Under the pieces are notes generated by a model, which was given only the letters and a program-made list of their open reading frames with translations, was not told where the DNA came from and ran no database searches. The position numbers were made by a program, and so were the translations under genes. This document shows, piece after piece, positions 24,001 to 35,270 of a stretch of 64,000 nt of DNA (positions within the stretch are counted from its first letter, which is position 1; each line of letters begins with the position of its first letter). Origin of the DNA: Sinohyriopsis cumingii (taxonomy: Eukaryota > Mollusca > Bivalvia > Unionida > Unionidae); NCBI GenBank assembly GCA_028554795.2, contig CM068825.1:154735553-154799552 (forward strand), written 5' to 3'.

Positions 24001-24210
24001 AGTGTCTTTCTCATTATAATTTTCATTGCATCTCTCTTCCTTTTAATATATTGTTCTAGACTCTCTCTTTATATTCATTCACTCCCAGCTATCCATTACA
24101 GTCCTTCATAGCCAGACTTCTTTTCACGTCGTCATGCTAGTTCCTGTCTAAATCTCTTCTTTGCTTTAATCGTATCCACGTTTGAGATACAAATATAATT
24201 TATTAGTTTT

Positions 24211-24248
<38 letters not shown>

Positions 24249-24344
24249 CAAACACTTCATGACTTAAAACAAAAACAATTGTGCTAAGTTTAAATTTTGG
24301 ATTAAAGGGTTATACATTTTTTGCATTCAAATCATTGTGACATA

Positions 24345-24379
<35 letters not shown>

Positions 24380-27300
24380 GCTGCACGTGTTTCTCTCCGT
24401 TTCAGATTTGCCAGATGATAGCATCTGGGGGCCAAACACGCTACATAAATGATCAGCAAGTGCCATATATGGTAAAAGGCGATCAGTGGATCGGGTATGA
24501 CAACCCTGCTAGTCTAAAAATCAAGGTTAGATGTTTCTCGATTTGTTTTTATATTGTAGCCTTCAAATATTTGTCAATCAAACGCTGCTAAGGACTGAAA
24601 ACAACAAAAAGGAATTATGACACTTGCATTTTATGCAATTTTCACCACATAAGAAACATTAATGTATTTTTGTAAGCAGGATAAATACAGCAATAATTAA
24701 AGGATTTTATACAAGAATATGTTTCAAACATTATGGTTGATTGTAGCAGATGTTTGATTCCATATACATATACATTTTTAGGTTGATTGGATCAAGCAAA
24801 ATGGTTTTGGCGGAATTATGGTTTGGGCACTTGATTTGGATGATTTCACCAACGTATGCGGTCAGGGCAAGTACCCTCTATTGACTGCCATTAACAACGC
24901 TCTTGGCCAGTCGACTATACACATAGTTACACCGCCACCGTAAGTGTTTGTTGTATTTGGGTTTTTATGTTGTTGTTTTTTTTAATTGTCCAAATTTAGC
25001 TCTAGATGGAGATTTTCAATAGTTGCAAAGGTTGCTAGAAGCAGGACCAGTGTCGTTTAGAGTTGCTGTCAGTGTTATCTCTCGTCTTTTTTCATAAAAA
25101 GAAAAACGCAGAAAACTTGACCATGACAAACTAACATCTGCTAAGTATTAGCTAAATAACTTTAAATTTCTTTCATATCATGTTCAAGCAAAATCTTGTT
25201 TTATATCAAAGTCTGTGTATTAGTATTTTTCTTACGCATGCATTGATTACTTGTGGATAGTCTTTTGTTATTATATCTTAGCTGAACGTCTTTTCCTTCT
25301 ACTTTATATAGTGCAATACTAAAACTATTTGCTGTATCTAAATTTGGCTTTCCTATTATTGGTCTTTTTCTGGTACAGCACCAACTATTATTCCACGCAT
25401 TTGTAAATTAATCTCGTGGAACATCGTCTCATTATGGAATTGTTTCCACCAGAATGATTAACCAATAGCATTATCTATTATCCATCGATACGAATCTTAA
25501 ATAACATTATATTGTCACAAAACCCTTTGGTAATTGGTATTGGTACATATTTGTGGATATCATTTGTGAGTTGTAAATTAGCAATGTCTGTAATTAATTA
25601 AATTATTATTCACTAACTTTTCTCACATTAAGAATATATTTTTAAATTTCCTATCTTAGAATTATGAATTCCTCCACATACATACATGCATACATACATA
25701 CATACATACATACATACATACATTTTAATAAAAAGAATGTGGATAAATAGTTACTTATTATAAATAATTTTTTAAAATATATTTCTGTGTTATTTCCAAG
25801 TATAGCTATAACATTGTGTCGTGTTTTGAAATTTTAAAGAATAGTAAATTACAACCATGAATAAATCTCCGTGCATGATATTGCACGTTCTGATCTTGCC
25901 ACACATAATGCTTAGTATAATCGAATATGACACAATCATGATATTGCACGTCGTGATCTAGCCACCCATAATGCTTAGTATAATGGAATATGACATAATC
26001 ATGATATTGCACATTCTGATCTAGCCACCCATAATGCTTAGTATAATGGAATATGACATAATCATGATATTGCACGTCCTGATCTTGCCATCCATAATGC
26101 TTAGCATAATCGAATATGACATAATCATGATATAGTATGTCCTGAACTTGCCATCCATAATGCTTAGCATAATCGAATATGACATAATCATGATATAGTA
26201 TGTCCTGATCTTGCCATCCATAATGGTTAGTATAATCGTATACGACATAATCATGATATTGCACGTCCTGATCTTGTCATCCATAATGCTTAGTATAATC
26301 GAATATGACATAATCATGATATAGTACGTCCTGATCTTGCCACCCATAATGCTTAGTATAATGGAATATTACATAATCATGATATAGTATGTCCTGATCT
26401 TGCCACCCATAATGCTTTGTATAATGGAATATGACATAATCATGGTATTGCTCGTCCTGATCTTGCCATCCATAATGCTTCGTATTATTGAATATGCCAA
26501 AATCATGCAGACTTTACAGAAATTAAAGAATATTTTATGAAATGTGTGTAACGAATCCAGGCCACGGAGGTGGGGGTGGCACGCTTCAATGCATACGTAG
26601 AAACCGAAGCAAACAAATAAAGAAGTTCAAATGTTTTGGTATTCCTATAGTATTACAAAATACAAAATGAACAAAACTGTTGTATGATGAGGCGAGAATT
26701 ACATCCACAAGCAGCGAACGTTATTTGTATGTCAAGCGTGAAGCCATAACATGGTTACGCACATGTGAAATATTAAAATTATGAAATGGTACTGAAGATC
26801 TCATCAAAGATGTCATTTTATAAAATTGTATTTTCTTGAGTATGGTATCTACACCTCTCACGAATCGGTGGTATTTGCTGGTTTTTCCTGCAACATCTTG
26901 TCCAATCAAGGCAAATGTCAAGATCATGTATAAATGGAAAATGTATAAGCCAGTTTTCAGATAGCATTTTGAATACCCCTAAACTCTTGGTATAACTTGT
27001 ATATTGAGTCTATATATAGATTCACTTTCCTGTAAACTATGTGTCAAGATTCTTTACATATCCCAGCGAGAAATACACCGGAAACATGACCTGGACTTTG
27101 CATGGATCTCCCAAAGATGTTTGGGTTACAATCGGGACAACTGTGTTGGAAATAGTTGAGACTTATGTGAACTTGACATAAAAGTAATAATACCTTCTTA
27201 TTGTTCATTGTGTTCTCAGAACTTGGACTCGACCAAATCAAACTCAGGACCAATCTACGGAAAGACCCATTGTACAAGATGTTAAATCAACGCAAGCACC

Positions 27301-30106
27301 AGGTAGTAAGTAGTTCAAAAGTTCCTACAAATTTTAGAATTGGAACTATTTTGATACAAACACTGTATACATATGTCTTTTTGTTCCATCAATTCAATAA
27401 TTGATTATATTGTTCTATACGGTTGTTTCATTTTTGTAAATTCCGTACTTGTTTTAGCCAGCCCTTCACTCGGTCCATTTTTAAATCAGTCAGTTAAACT
27501 TTGTCCCAATATGTTTTCCAAAACTTTTTCGCCGTCATCTTTTCATATTTAATCTGATACAAACCTCCAAGAGAGCAAATTTGTTCAGGACGACTAATGC
27601 AAATTTCTCAAATTGTCCGTCTTGATAGACTGCATATATACGCTATTCATTTAGAGAACATGTTGTCCATTTTTCCCATTTCTGAAGAAAAACTCTCTAA
27701 TAACTCCCAAAACCAACACGGTTTTCAATAAATTGATACCAATCATCAATAGTCTGCCTTCACACATCACATGATTATATTTAATTATAAGAATATATTA
27801 ACCTCGTAAATGTTTGACTTTTCTTAGCATCGTTAGCATGGTGACTCGTAAAGACATTATTTATAAACTGCATGCATTGCCTATAAGAAAAGTTGTTTGT
27901 GCTTTGTAATTTTTCTACAAGATCTGCCTTCTTTCAATAACAACCACCCACCATTAGTAACTTCTTCAGCAGCAAATGCCCCATTTATCTCATTAGCTCG
28001 CCACTACAAAGTAGAGGGGAGCTATTGGTGTGCCCCACACACTCCCACACACCACCCCGCACTAGTCTTTTACGTTTTACTGGCTTTGGTTTATTTTGCA
28101 TTTAGCTCATGAATATAAAGGCTTTTCAAACTGAGTATACAAAATGTTATACGTTAAATCACGCAACTTGACTAAGATCTGCGTTCTGATAAGGTCTAAA
28201 CCATCATCACCAAACAGGTCACGGTGACCTCTAATTTGAATCTTATCTGACTACAGTTAAATCGTGTGTTTTCAGTTTTTTCTCTCTTATGATTGTGCTA
28301 GAATCATCAGCTCTATAGTAGTATGCATCTTAGTTTGTAACACAGACGTACAGCAGAAGAGGGTCACTGTGACTTAAATTTTACCGTTTACGGACTGAAG
28401 TTAACGTTTGCTGTTAGTTCATGACCACATACACTTTGTGCATCCTGTACAAATATTGTTAAATTTGGAGTCATTAAACTTCACGGGTGGATGCATTTTG
28501 AAGTGTGCAACAATTACATAACGAACGTAGGTCACCATATTTCATGTTCTTTGACCCAGATTTAATTTTGTGTTTATACTGTTGATGCTAAAATAATTAA
28601 ACTGGATGATTGTATACTTATAAAAGACGGTGAATGTAATCTTCATTTTACTGGCTTAGGTAAAGTTTGTATGTCTAACTCATAACCACACAGTCGTCTT
28701 GCACACTTGCACATACTGTTAACCTGCAATCAATAAGTTTAGTGAGAGGTCTCATCGTTTGGAGTACTACACCGTCATCACAACTGTAAGTCACCGAGTC
28801 CCATACTTTTTACGTCTCTGACTTGGATCGTGTTTTGTGTTATAAATCTGATGTTAGAATCATTATACTAAATGACTGTATGCATCTCGATTAGTATCAC
28901 ACCTTACAAAATAGGCCACTGTGACTTTCATTTCACATTCTACAAGTTATCATTTAGTGTTTAGCTCATGGTTACATGTTTTATGGTCTGTATGAAGAAT
29001 CATAACAGTTTGTAAGGGAATGCATCTATATGGGCACTGCGTCCTTATTGTAAATGTAGGTAATTATTGCTCGTATTGAACGCTTTAATCATTTAGGTAA
29101 ATTGTACATTTCATGTACATTATTTTAGGCAATTTATTTCATCTTTTATTGGTTTTGTTAAAGTTTTAACTTTAAACTGTGGGATCCTTGCGTTTGTGGT
29201 AGGCCATATGCACACATTGTGGTCTTAAACCATGAAATTAGGTGAGGGGGATACATCCTGAAAATTTACTCAACCCATGTTGCACAGCACGTTCTCTGTC
29301 ACCTGAAGTTCATGCTACAGTGTTTATGTTGACATCTTTTAGTTAAGCTTCATTTCTTGGGTCTATAAAGCTTCAGTAGATGCATCCATATTAGTAATAC
29401 ACTCTAACAAGCAAAACGATAACCTTGACCTATATTTTTTAACATTTTACTAATATCGGTTAATTATTAGTGTTACGGTCATGACAATATAGTACCGTTC
29501 CATCTTTATAATTGCATCCTACATAGGATGACCTTTGCCACAGGGCAGTTTGACGTTACATTAACTACATTTATTCACTGTCTTTATTCATAACTGTACA
29601 TTGTGTATCGTGATAGGTTACTCTCAACATGATAGCTGTCTATTGCATACTAGTAGTAAGGGAAGTCATATAATTCACTGCATGCTTTATGCCACTGATG
29701 TTGAGACTATTCAAGATATTTTCTGATGAATGAACTATGCTTCATAATTCGGTCGTTACATGGTTATTGAAAGCCTGCGGTTTTCACCCAGTAAACTATG
29801 ACTTCTGTGATAAGACAAAGTAAGGGGAATATTTTCATGTAATTTAAAGAAAAATTCATTTTAATTTATTGAGTTTGAACATGTAGATGATAACATTCAT
29901 TTTTCATTACAGGGCCATCGGCGGGAGGCCTCAACTTCTGCACCGATAAATCTGACGGCATACATGCACATCCAACGAGTTGCCAAAATTACTATTATTG
30001 TTCCAACGGCTACGTGTACGAGTACACATGCCCTGCCGGAACGGGCTTCAGTACCATATCCAAAACCTGTGATCACATTTACAACATACCTGGATGTCGA
30101 CCGTAA
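16132..30106 (+). CDS. Gene B: secreted GH18 chitinase with CBM14 tail, exons 2-10
   Basis: Nine exons: 16132-16315, 17974-18226, 20408-20532, 21138-21261, 22814-22999, 24406-24525, 24782-24939, 27220-27302, 29913-30106; 1427 nt, phases consistent throughout, stop TAA at 30104-30106. With a signal exon like gene C's, the protein would be about 498 residues, usual for an invertebrate chitinase. The order is GH18 barrel, linker, CBM14. [10 protein letters not shown] and MTYDLHG are intact, so endo-acting chitin hydrolysis is expected; a secreted location is inferred. The signal-peptide exon is unidentified; intron 1 carries a roughly 3.8-kb insertion with a virus-like relic. Introns contain TTAT, ATGT, CA, CT and GA microsatellites, a 63-bp minisatellite and a degenerate repeat field. 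An ATTAAA near 30,425 could be a polyadenylation signal. Roles in this family include digestion, defence and shell or cuticle remodelling; which applies cannot be read here. Confidence 0.88.
17862..17940. repeat. ATGT/GT microsatellite before gene B exon 3
   Basis: Runs of ATGT interrupted by GT repeats, ending 33 bp before the exon 3 acceptor. Open frames across it on both strands (Met-Tyr-Val-Cys and Thr-His-Ile-type repeats) are artefacts. Confidence 0.9.
17974..18226 (+). CDS. Gene B exon 3, catalytic GH18 motif
   Basis: Encodes [20 protein letters not shown] and [18 protein letters not shown]. The Glu codon at 18164-18166 is the expected proton donor. Preceded by an ATGT microsatellite and CTTCTTCAG. 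Donor AAG|GTTATC is weak but conserved in all three genes. Confidence 0.9.
19112..19164. repeat. CA/TA microsatellite, gene B intron 3
   Basis: About 18 CA units followed by TA units. No coding meaning. Confidence 0.9.
20408..20532 (+). CDS. Gene B exon 4, GH18
   Basis: 125 nt, encodes [20 protein letters not shown] then [20 protein letters not shown]. Donor GG|GTGAGT. Followed about 85 bp later by a CATA microsatellite. Confidence 0.9.
21040..21091. repeat. CT microsatellite before gene B exon 5
   Basis: About 26 CT units ending about 45 bp upstream of exon 5; could add to the polypyrimidine tract. Confidence 0.9.
21138..21261 (+). CDS. Gene B exon 5, GH18 substrate-site strand
   Basis: 124 nt after GTTTCAG. 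Encodes [20 protein letters not shown] and ends RLYLNL. MTYDLHG is the family's strand beta6 motif. A long CT repeat (about 21,040-21,091) precedes the acceptor. Confidence 0.9.
22814..22999 (+). CDS. Gene B exon 6, GH18 insertion domain
   Basis: 186-nt phase 0 exon encoding [34 protein letters not shown] and [17 protein letters not shown]. One codon longer than genes A and C, which have ARMGEAG in place of ARGAGVAG. Confidence 0.9.
24406..24525 (+). CDS. Gene B exon 7, GH18
   Basis: 120 nt, encodes [20 protein letters not shown] and [20 protein letters not shown]. Preceded by a CT microsatellite at about 24,349-24,377. Confidence 0.9.
24782..24939 (+). CDS. Gene B exon 8, GH18 C-terminus
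   Basis: Encodes [20 protein letters not shown] and ends HIVTPPP. The Trp in VMVW-type strand beta8 lines the sugar cleft in this family. Ends CC|GTAAGT, phase 2, matching the next exon. Confidence 0.9.
25678..25724. repeat. ACAT microsatellite, gene B intron 8
   Basis: CATA units directly upstream of the 63-bp minisatellite. The same pair of repeats sits in gene A (10,156-10,200) and at the window end in gene C (63,895-63,942). Confidence 0.9.
25873..26503. repeat. 63-bp minisatellite, ten units, gene B intron 8
   Basis: Ten units at 63-bp spacing. Two unit types are mixed: one with ATATTGCACGT like gene A, one with ATATAGTATGT or close to it (units 5, 6, 8, 9), seen only here. Open frames on both strands arise from the length being a multiple of three. 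Confidence 0.92.
27220..27302 (+). CDS. Gene B exon 9, Thr/Pro/Gln-rich linker
   Basis: 83-nt exon between TTCTCAG and GTAGTAAG. It completes the phase 2 codon of exon 8 and leaves in phase 1, exactly what exon 10 needs. Encodes [20 protein letters not shown] and a short VKSTQAPG tail: a hydrophilic linker between the catalytic and binding domains. Found by phase and composition, so slightly less certain than the other exons. Confidence 0.75.
28100..29760. repeat. Degenerate tandem repeat field, gene B intron 9
   Basis: Related phrases recur about every 260-310 bp: GGTCAC(C/T)GTGAC-like words near 28,217, 28,530, 28,790 and 28,915, and ATGCTAAAATAATTA / ATGTTAGAATCATTA words near 28,585 and 28,850. 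Too diverged for exact borders. No coding region seen. Confidence 0.45.
29913..30106 (+). CDS. Gene B exon 10, CBM14 chitin-binding domain and stop
   Basis: Encodes about 64 residues with six Cys in peritrophin-A order: [40 protein letters not shown], then TAA. Such domains anchor chitinases to chitin. The phase 1 acceptor TTACAG pairs with exon 9. Genes A and C show no such exon within the window. Confidence 0.92.
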
Positions 30107-31189
30107 ACCCTTTTCTCGACCAATCAAGAGCAATCTATAACGTCTCGTGACTAGTTGTTCTTCCATAATAAGTAAAAAGTCTCTCGACGAAATAGACTGT
30201 ATTGGTCTGTTACCAAGGCTTTCGAGTCTAGTTCAGATCCATGGAATATGTGCCTTAATATTTTTTATTTTAAATCAAACTTAATCATTTAGCCCATTCG
30301 GTAATTTCTAATAGATCTTAAAAGGAACTGTACATATAAAATGTAGATACAAAGTATCTAATGCAGTTAATATAATTCTGTAGTGAATGTTGTGGATTCG
30401 AATTGCACACTTGTATTCTATGAGAATTAAAACGGTGAATAACATTGATATGTTTCTTACTTTTCTTTTCTTTTCATGTTGTCGACATTGCATCTAGAGA
30501 ATACAGTATATGTTTGTTTACCACCTGACATTATTTATTTTAAAATAACAAATAGTACACTATTATGATCAGAATTGTCATGCATTAAGAATATGTCAAC
30601 TTTTCAGATGATTCATAAAAATGAACGACAACAATGTCAGCTAAAACAGAACTATGAAATTTTGTATGATTAAGAATAACTGTGTACGTGACAGAAATAG
30701 TCCTGTTTCCGACTATTGGAAACATCTTCAGGTGAGATTCATACAGTAATCATAACCTGAACATCTCTGGATTTTTCAGTATATTGACCGAAATGACCGG
30801 GGATGTTCCTATTGTGCTTTCTCAAAACTTATATCACAAAATATTCTAAGTACATCTACCCTGAGAGTCTAATAGGAAACACAGAACTGACTGAATCGAT
30901 GGTTTTCAATGAATCATCACAACACAAACAATTATTTATTACAGAGGAAATGATGACAGAAGGCACAAAGAGAACACGCCATGGCAGCAGATAAATTATT
31001 TTTTTTTGACTTTTTGATATAATAATACTTTAGAAGGTATATTATTTTATACACTAATTGACAAAAATAATGGTAATGTGTTTTCTTGGCATTGCTGCAA
31101 GAATTTAGTTGTTACTCCTTGAAAATATTTACATTTTCCGACCAATACATGGATAAGAATAGAAGTAACAAAATACAGGATTGCTAGTA
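30107..31189. other. Gene B 3' flank, no gene seen
   Basis: Holds the presumed 3' untranslated region of gene B (ATTAAA near 30,425) and AT-rich sequence up to the virus-like element D2. No coding region, RNA gene or ordered repeat recognised. Confidence 0.5.
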
Positions 31190-32390
31190 CAACCACATTT
31201 CGGCACTTATGCATCAAGGGGTGAATGGAGAATAAAACAAGAAAATATAATTAATTATTCTGAAATTACGGATACTTATTACCAAAAACAAAAATCAAAT
31301 ATTACAATTGTAATCTGCACCATCGGTATATGATCCTGTGACCAGAAATAAGACTGTTTATCTCAATGGACACAGATGTTCTGATAAAACAAGTCGTGTG
31401 ATTGAATTATTTCGGAATTTTGATGTAGTTTTATCAACACGTACACACAGACTCGCAAGAAAAATCAAAGAAAGAAATATTAAATCATGTACTTATGATA
31501 AAGTCTTTCGATGGAAGGGAGAAAAATGAACGAATGGGCGAGGAAATTATTCCAAGGATTATTGTTTGGGATGAAGTATGCACCGTTTCTAAGAAAACGT
31601 TAAAAATATTTCTTGATTGGTTATTGACAAAAAATACTGCAGTAATAATGTGTGGCGATCGTGGTCAACCACCACCTTTTATTGGATTGTCTAAACAAAA
31701 ATGGCTGAAAAACACCTGTGGATTATTATGAAGAAATAACTGATGATCATAGAGCGCTTGATCCAGAATTAAGAGTTTAAGAAATTAATCAGACTACAAC
31801 CGAATAAAATTCAATGTGAAATAATGCGTGAAATAGTTTTAGAAACTGTTATAAATAATGTTTGGAATTTACGGAGACCAAATGAGTTGAGAGTGGCAAG
31901 TAGTATGATTGTTCGTGACACATTTGAAAAACAATTATTTATGTGACATAAAGAAAAAATGTCAAATCGACCCGTACCATTGTGTTATGGACAGGCAGAT
32001 ACGCGAGGAAAGGATATGGACATTTATATACCAAGATCGTCAGAGAAACAAACTCTTGTATTATATGATGTTGTTTTATTTCCTGTCAGTGTTGTTGAGA
32101 GCGCGTTGACTATGGACAAAAGTCGACGGAAGCTAATATACGCAATGACAATTCTTTCATCACAAGAATTAACCATCTCAGATACAAATCTCTTGAACGT
32201 CGATGATGGTATCAAATGGTCAAACTAAGTTTATCTAGCAGCGTCCCGAGTCAGAAGAATAACTCATTTGCGGAGGTTTATCATAGACGTCACAGAAAAT
32301 AATAATCAAATTGAGGAAACTAACGACGAGAGAGTAAGAAAAACATTAGTTATAAACAGTGCGACAATAAAATAAACTCGACATTGATCT
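31190..32390 (+). pseudogene. SF1-type helicase relic, element D2
   Basis: In order along three frames: a degenerate Walker A (NGHRCSDKTSR, Gly of GKT lost), Walker B IIVWDE, motif III MCGDRGQPPPF, and motifs V/VI (AMTILSSQELTISD, YLAASRVRR). This order is that of Pif1/RecD-like helicases. Broken by frame changes near 31,500 and 31,730-31,960 and a stop near 32,226. Confidence 0.6.
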
Positions 32391-32639
32391 CGATGCAGAA
32401 TTTATCATGACATTGAAACAACCGCAAAAAATTCATTGTACGAGCAGTAACACGGTAATATTGTGGCAGTATTCAAATAATGATCCAAGACAATTTACAT
32501 GTAGATATAATTGATAGTAGTCTTGGTCACACACGCGAACATGTCATGCTGACCTCTTTTGAATGTAATCGACGTCGAGGTGCTAGTTTACAAAAGTGAA
32601 TGCGGTGTTAATTGTGTATCTTAAGAAATTAATTGTAAT

Positions 32640-33430
32640 TGCTCACGTACAAATCCAAGTTGAGGAGTAGTTGAATCTAATCTTTAGATTGCAGGTCTAC
32701 CCGAAGATCTTACCAAGCTGGAATTTTTATGTGTCATCAAACTCCAAATAGGATCAGTCGCTCTTATTTTGCAACCTTCAAGTTCACCAGGTTCATATAA
32801 ATATCTTACAGTAACATTACCTAGTATAGATTGTTTTGAAAAGTCATGCAGTTGTATTGGTATATGTTTTATAGTAATCGCATTGATGGGTTGTTATAGA
32901 AATCGCACGAGTAATTTCATTATTTAACGCAGCTGTAACACTTGGTAATCTTGCAAGCCATTGACGAGATCTCATATCTTTCTGATGTATTTCCTTTGCG
33001 TATTGATATCCAAATATAGCCGCTCAGGAAGTGTTCAATTAAATAGTTCATCTATTTCCTGATCGTGATGAATTGCAGTATGTCCTCGTCTAATTTAAAC
33101 GTTATATTTTTTCATCAGAGATGATGCTGTACCAAGACATTACTTGCCAGGATCGACCTATAGCAGCTGTTTCCATCTTTGATAAATTCGTTCAAACGCA
33201 GGTACGCATTCAGCTGCTGTATTAGATGATAGGGGTTCTGCTTCTTTATATATTTATGCAACCTCAACGGCAGTCAACGCGTGTTTGTTTGTACATGATT
33301 AACAGTTACCAATGTTAATAATTTCGTGCGGTAACAATAATATATCTACTTGATGAACTACATTTGGAAGTGCTGACATCAATCTGTGCATGCTAAATTA
33401 TTTTAGGTGGTGGTAATTCAATTTGCCAGA
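32640..33430 (-). pseudogene. Integrase relic, element D2
   Basis: The reverse strand matches the D1 integrase segment by segment, but with more indels and stops. No long open frame remains. Confidence 0.55.
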
Positions 33431-33977
33431 TTGCCTTTCGTGCCAACAAATTTGCAGCAACAGAACGTGCAACACTTGCTGCATCAGCGAGGTTACTAAT
33501 CGATGCCCTAGCTCTCGATTTCAATATTTTATTATAATAGATGATTGATTACGGACTCATAATACTAGTTTACCTTTCAGAGCAGATCATACTAACCAAT
33601 TATCTAATGATTCTATGAAATATATTTTTTATGGAATTCAACCAATGAATGAACGTAACATCTGCAATATGTTGCAGTTGTAAATCTTTACTTTTATGAG
33701 CTACATAATGAACGTGACATGCTTGAACAATTGCATTTACTGGATACTCACGAGGTCTTGCTTGATTTCGCTCGTCAAGTTGGATATTATGTCGGGTTCC
33801 AGGACCACACTAATTATATCCTGCAAGATAGTTTTCTCCTGGGTATTTAGCCCATGGAGTTCCTGGTAATTTTCCTAATGAAGTAGCGATATCTCCACTT
33901 GTTTTTATACGAGACGAAATAAATTTATATTTATTTGTACCACATTTCACACACTTGCTTGTATTTGCAGTTATTTT

Positions 33978-34000
33978 TTGTTGTTGTTGTTATTGTTGTT
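33978..34000. repeat. GTT microsatellite
   Basis: Short TGTTGT run just outside element D2. Confidence 0.7.
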
Positions 34001-34615
34001 AATTCACTTGTGGGAGAGGATGCTATACTTCGAACACAATATAAATCCATATTATTTATTGTATTTGTATAACACTGATTTCATAGATTATTCAGCGACA
34101 GGAAAACAAGAGCCAGTAAATTTCTTTTTCGAAAAAAACAAACGACAAAGAGAAAGTAACACAATAAATTAACCCAATTATAGAATATCTCGGTTTTACT
34201 TATAGACTAGGGCTTGATGTATTTGATATTTTATTTTCGTAGGAAGCTTTGTTCTTAAAAAATGGACCTTCCAGCAAGTTCTCCGTTCATCCTCGCTGTC
34301 ACATAATTTGGCCCAAAAAATAACTTGCTTTTGCCTTAGAACTATTTGACTACTTTTAGTTGTACAGGCGTAAAACGTTATCAAGGGTGAATAAGTATTT
34401 TTCCAGGTAAGCGATTGCACTAACATGTACCTCGCCGAAAATAAATTACTGCGACGAAGGACATTAAAAGCATGATATGCACGGGTATTTTACCATGACT
34501 ATTACTCACTCTCCAATGGATTTAAGGAAGATCAATTTCTAACTGACATACTGGTCGTTTTGGATCTCGTCAAGGAGTGTACGCTATCCATTGTTCTCCA
34601 GCCATAGGGCTGAAT
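34001..34615. other. No gene seen
   Basis: AT-rich sequence between the virus-like relic and the repeat block. Short open frames here show no recognisable motif. Confidence 0.4.
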
Positions 34616-34619
34616 GTGA

Positions 34620-34738
34620 CTATGACTATGACTAGAGCTGACTAGAGCTGTCTAGAACTGTCTGAAGCTGTCTAGAGTTGTTTAGGGCTGACTATAGCTG
34701 TTTAGGGTGGTCGAAAGCCGTTTAGAGCTGTCTGGAGT
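34620..34738. repeat. 10-bp period array (GCTGTCTAGA-like)
   Basis: About eleven units such as GACTAGAGCT, GTCTAGAACT, GTTTAGGGCT, spaced exactly 10 bp with substitutions but almost no indels. Confidence 0.8.
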
Positions 34739-35079
34739 TTCCAGAGTATTTAGGGCTGCGTGCTGTCGATATGTATGTATCTATGTATTGCACGTATGTC
34801 TGTACATGTGGTGGAGCCACGAATGTAGACGTAGCTAATTCAAGGGTGCTGTATGCTGTCTGTACGTGTGTATATGTATGACTGTACATGTGGTGGATCC
34901 GTGAAGGGTGCGAGAAGCCGATAAAAGTGTGGGCCAACCCAAGGACTCGGTGAAACTGCGGTTCATCAGTTTTTGAATCGTACGACTGTACAAGGGTCAA
35001 GAAGCATATGTTTGTTCCAATTGTTGTTTCAATTTGGTACATTTTCATTTACATTAGATTATTTTGAATCTTAGTTGTA

Positions 35080-35270
35080 TTCCAGGACATTATGTGAATC
35101 TCACTTACAGTGCATAACATTATTTGAAACACATTTGAATACCTTGAAATTATTTGAATCTTAATCGTAGTCCATACGTGAGATTATGTGAATCTCTCTT
35201 ACAGTGCATACTATTATCTGAACCCTATCTGCAGTCCATAAGGTTTCTTGAATCTGTATGTGATATTGAA
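35080..35270. repeat. About 32-bp degenerate repeat
   Basis: Words like ATTATGTGAATCTCACTTAC plus AGTGCATA recur near 35,092, 35,135, 35,175 and 35,215. Could be part of an LTR upstream region; no partner LTR was found. Confidence 0.5.

Larger units (their letters stand above)
31190..33960. mobile_element. Virus-like integrating element relic, copy D2
   Basis: Longer copy of the element at 13.9-16.0 kb, in the opposite orientation. Plus strand: SF1-type helicase pieces (31,190-32,390) and the HNH-type motif (32,400-32,600). Minus strand: integrase (about 33,430-32,640) and PLA2-like segment (about 33,870-33,620). Gene order and convergent strands equal D1. Stops and frame changes throughout. 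Flanks give no clear terminal inverted repeats. Polinton/adintovirus-like origin is inferred from the integrase and PLA2-like pairing; no polymerase or capsid gene is visible. Confidence 0.65.

Noticed and set aside
25806..26347. Open frames of 108-152 codons on the minus strand
   Set aside because: Same minisatellite in gene B intron 8; no protein-like composition beyond the repeat.
25873..26503. Possible CRISPR-like array
   Set aside because: Repeats are contiguous with no unique spacers, and the locus is in an animal gene intron.
27897..28112. 71-codon open frame as an extra exon of gene B
   Set aside because: Pro- and His-containing text drew attention as a linker, but no acceptor/donor pair of the right phase was seen, while 27,220-27,302 fits exactly.
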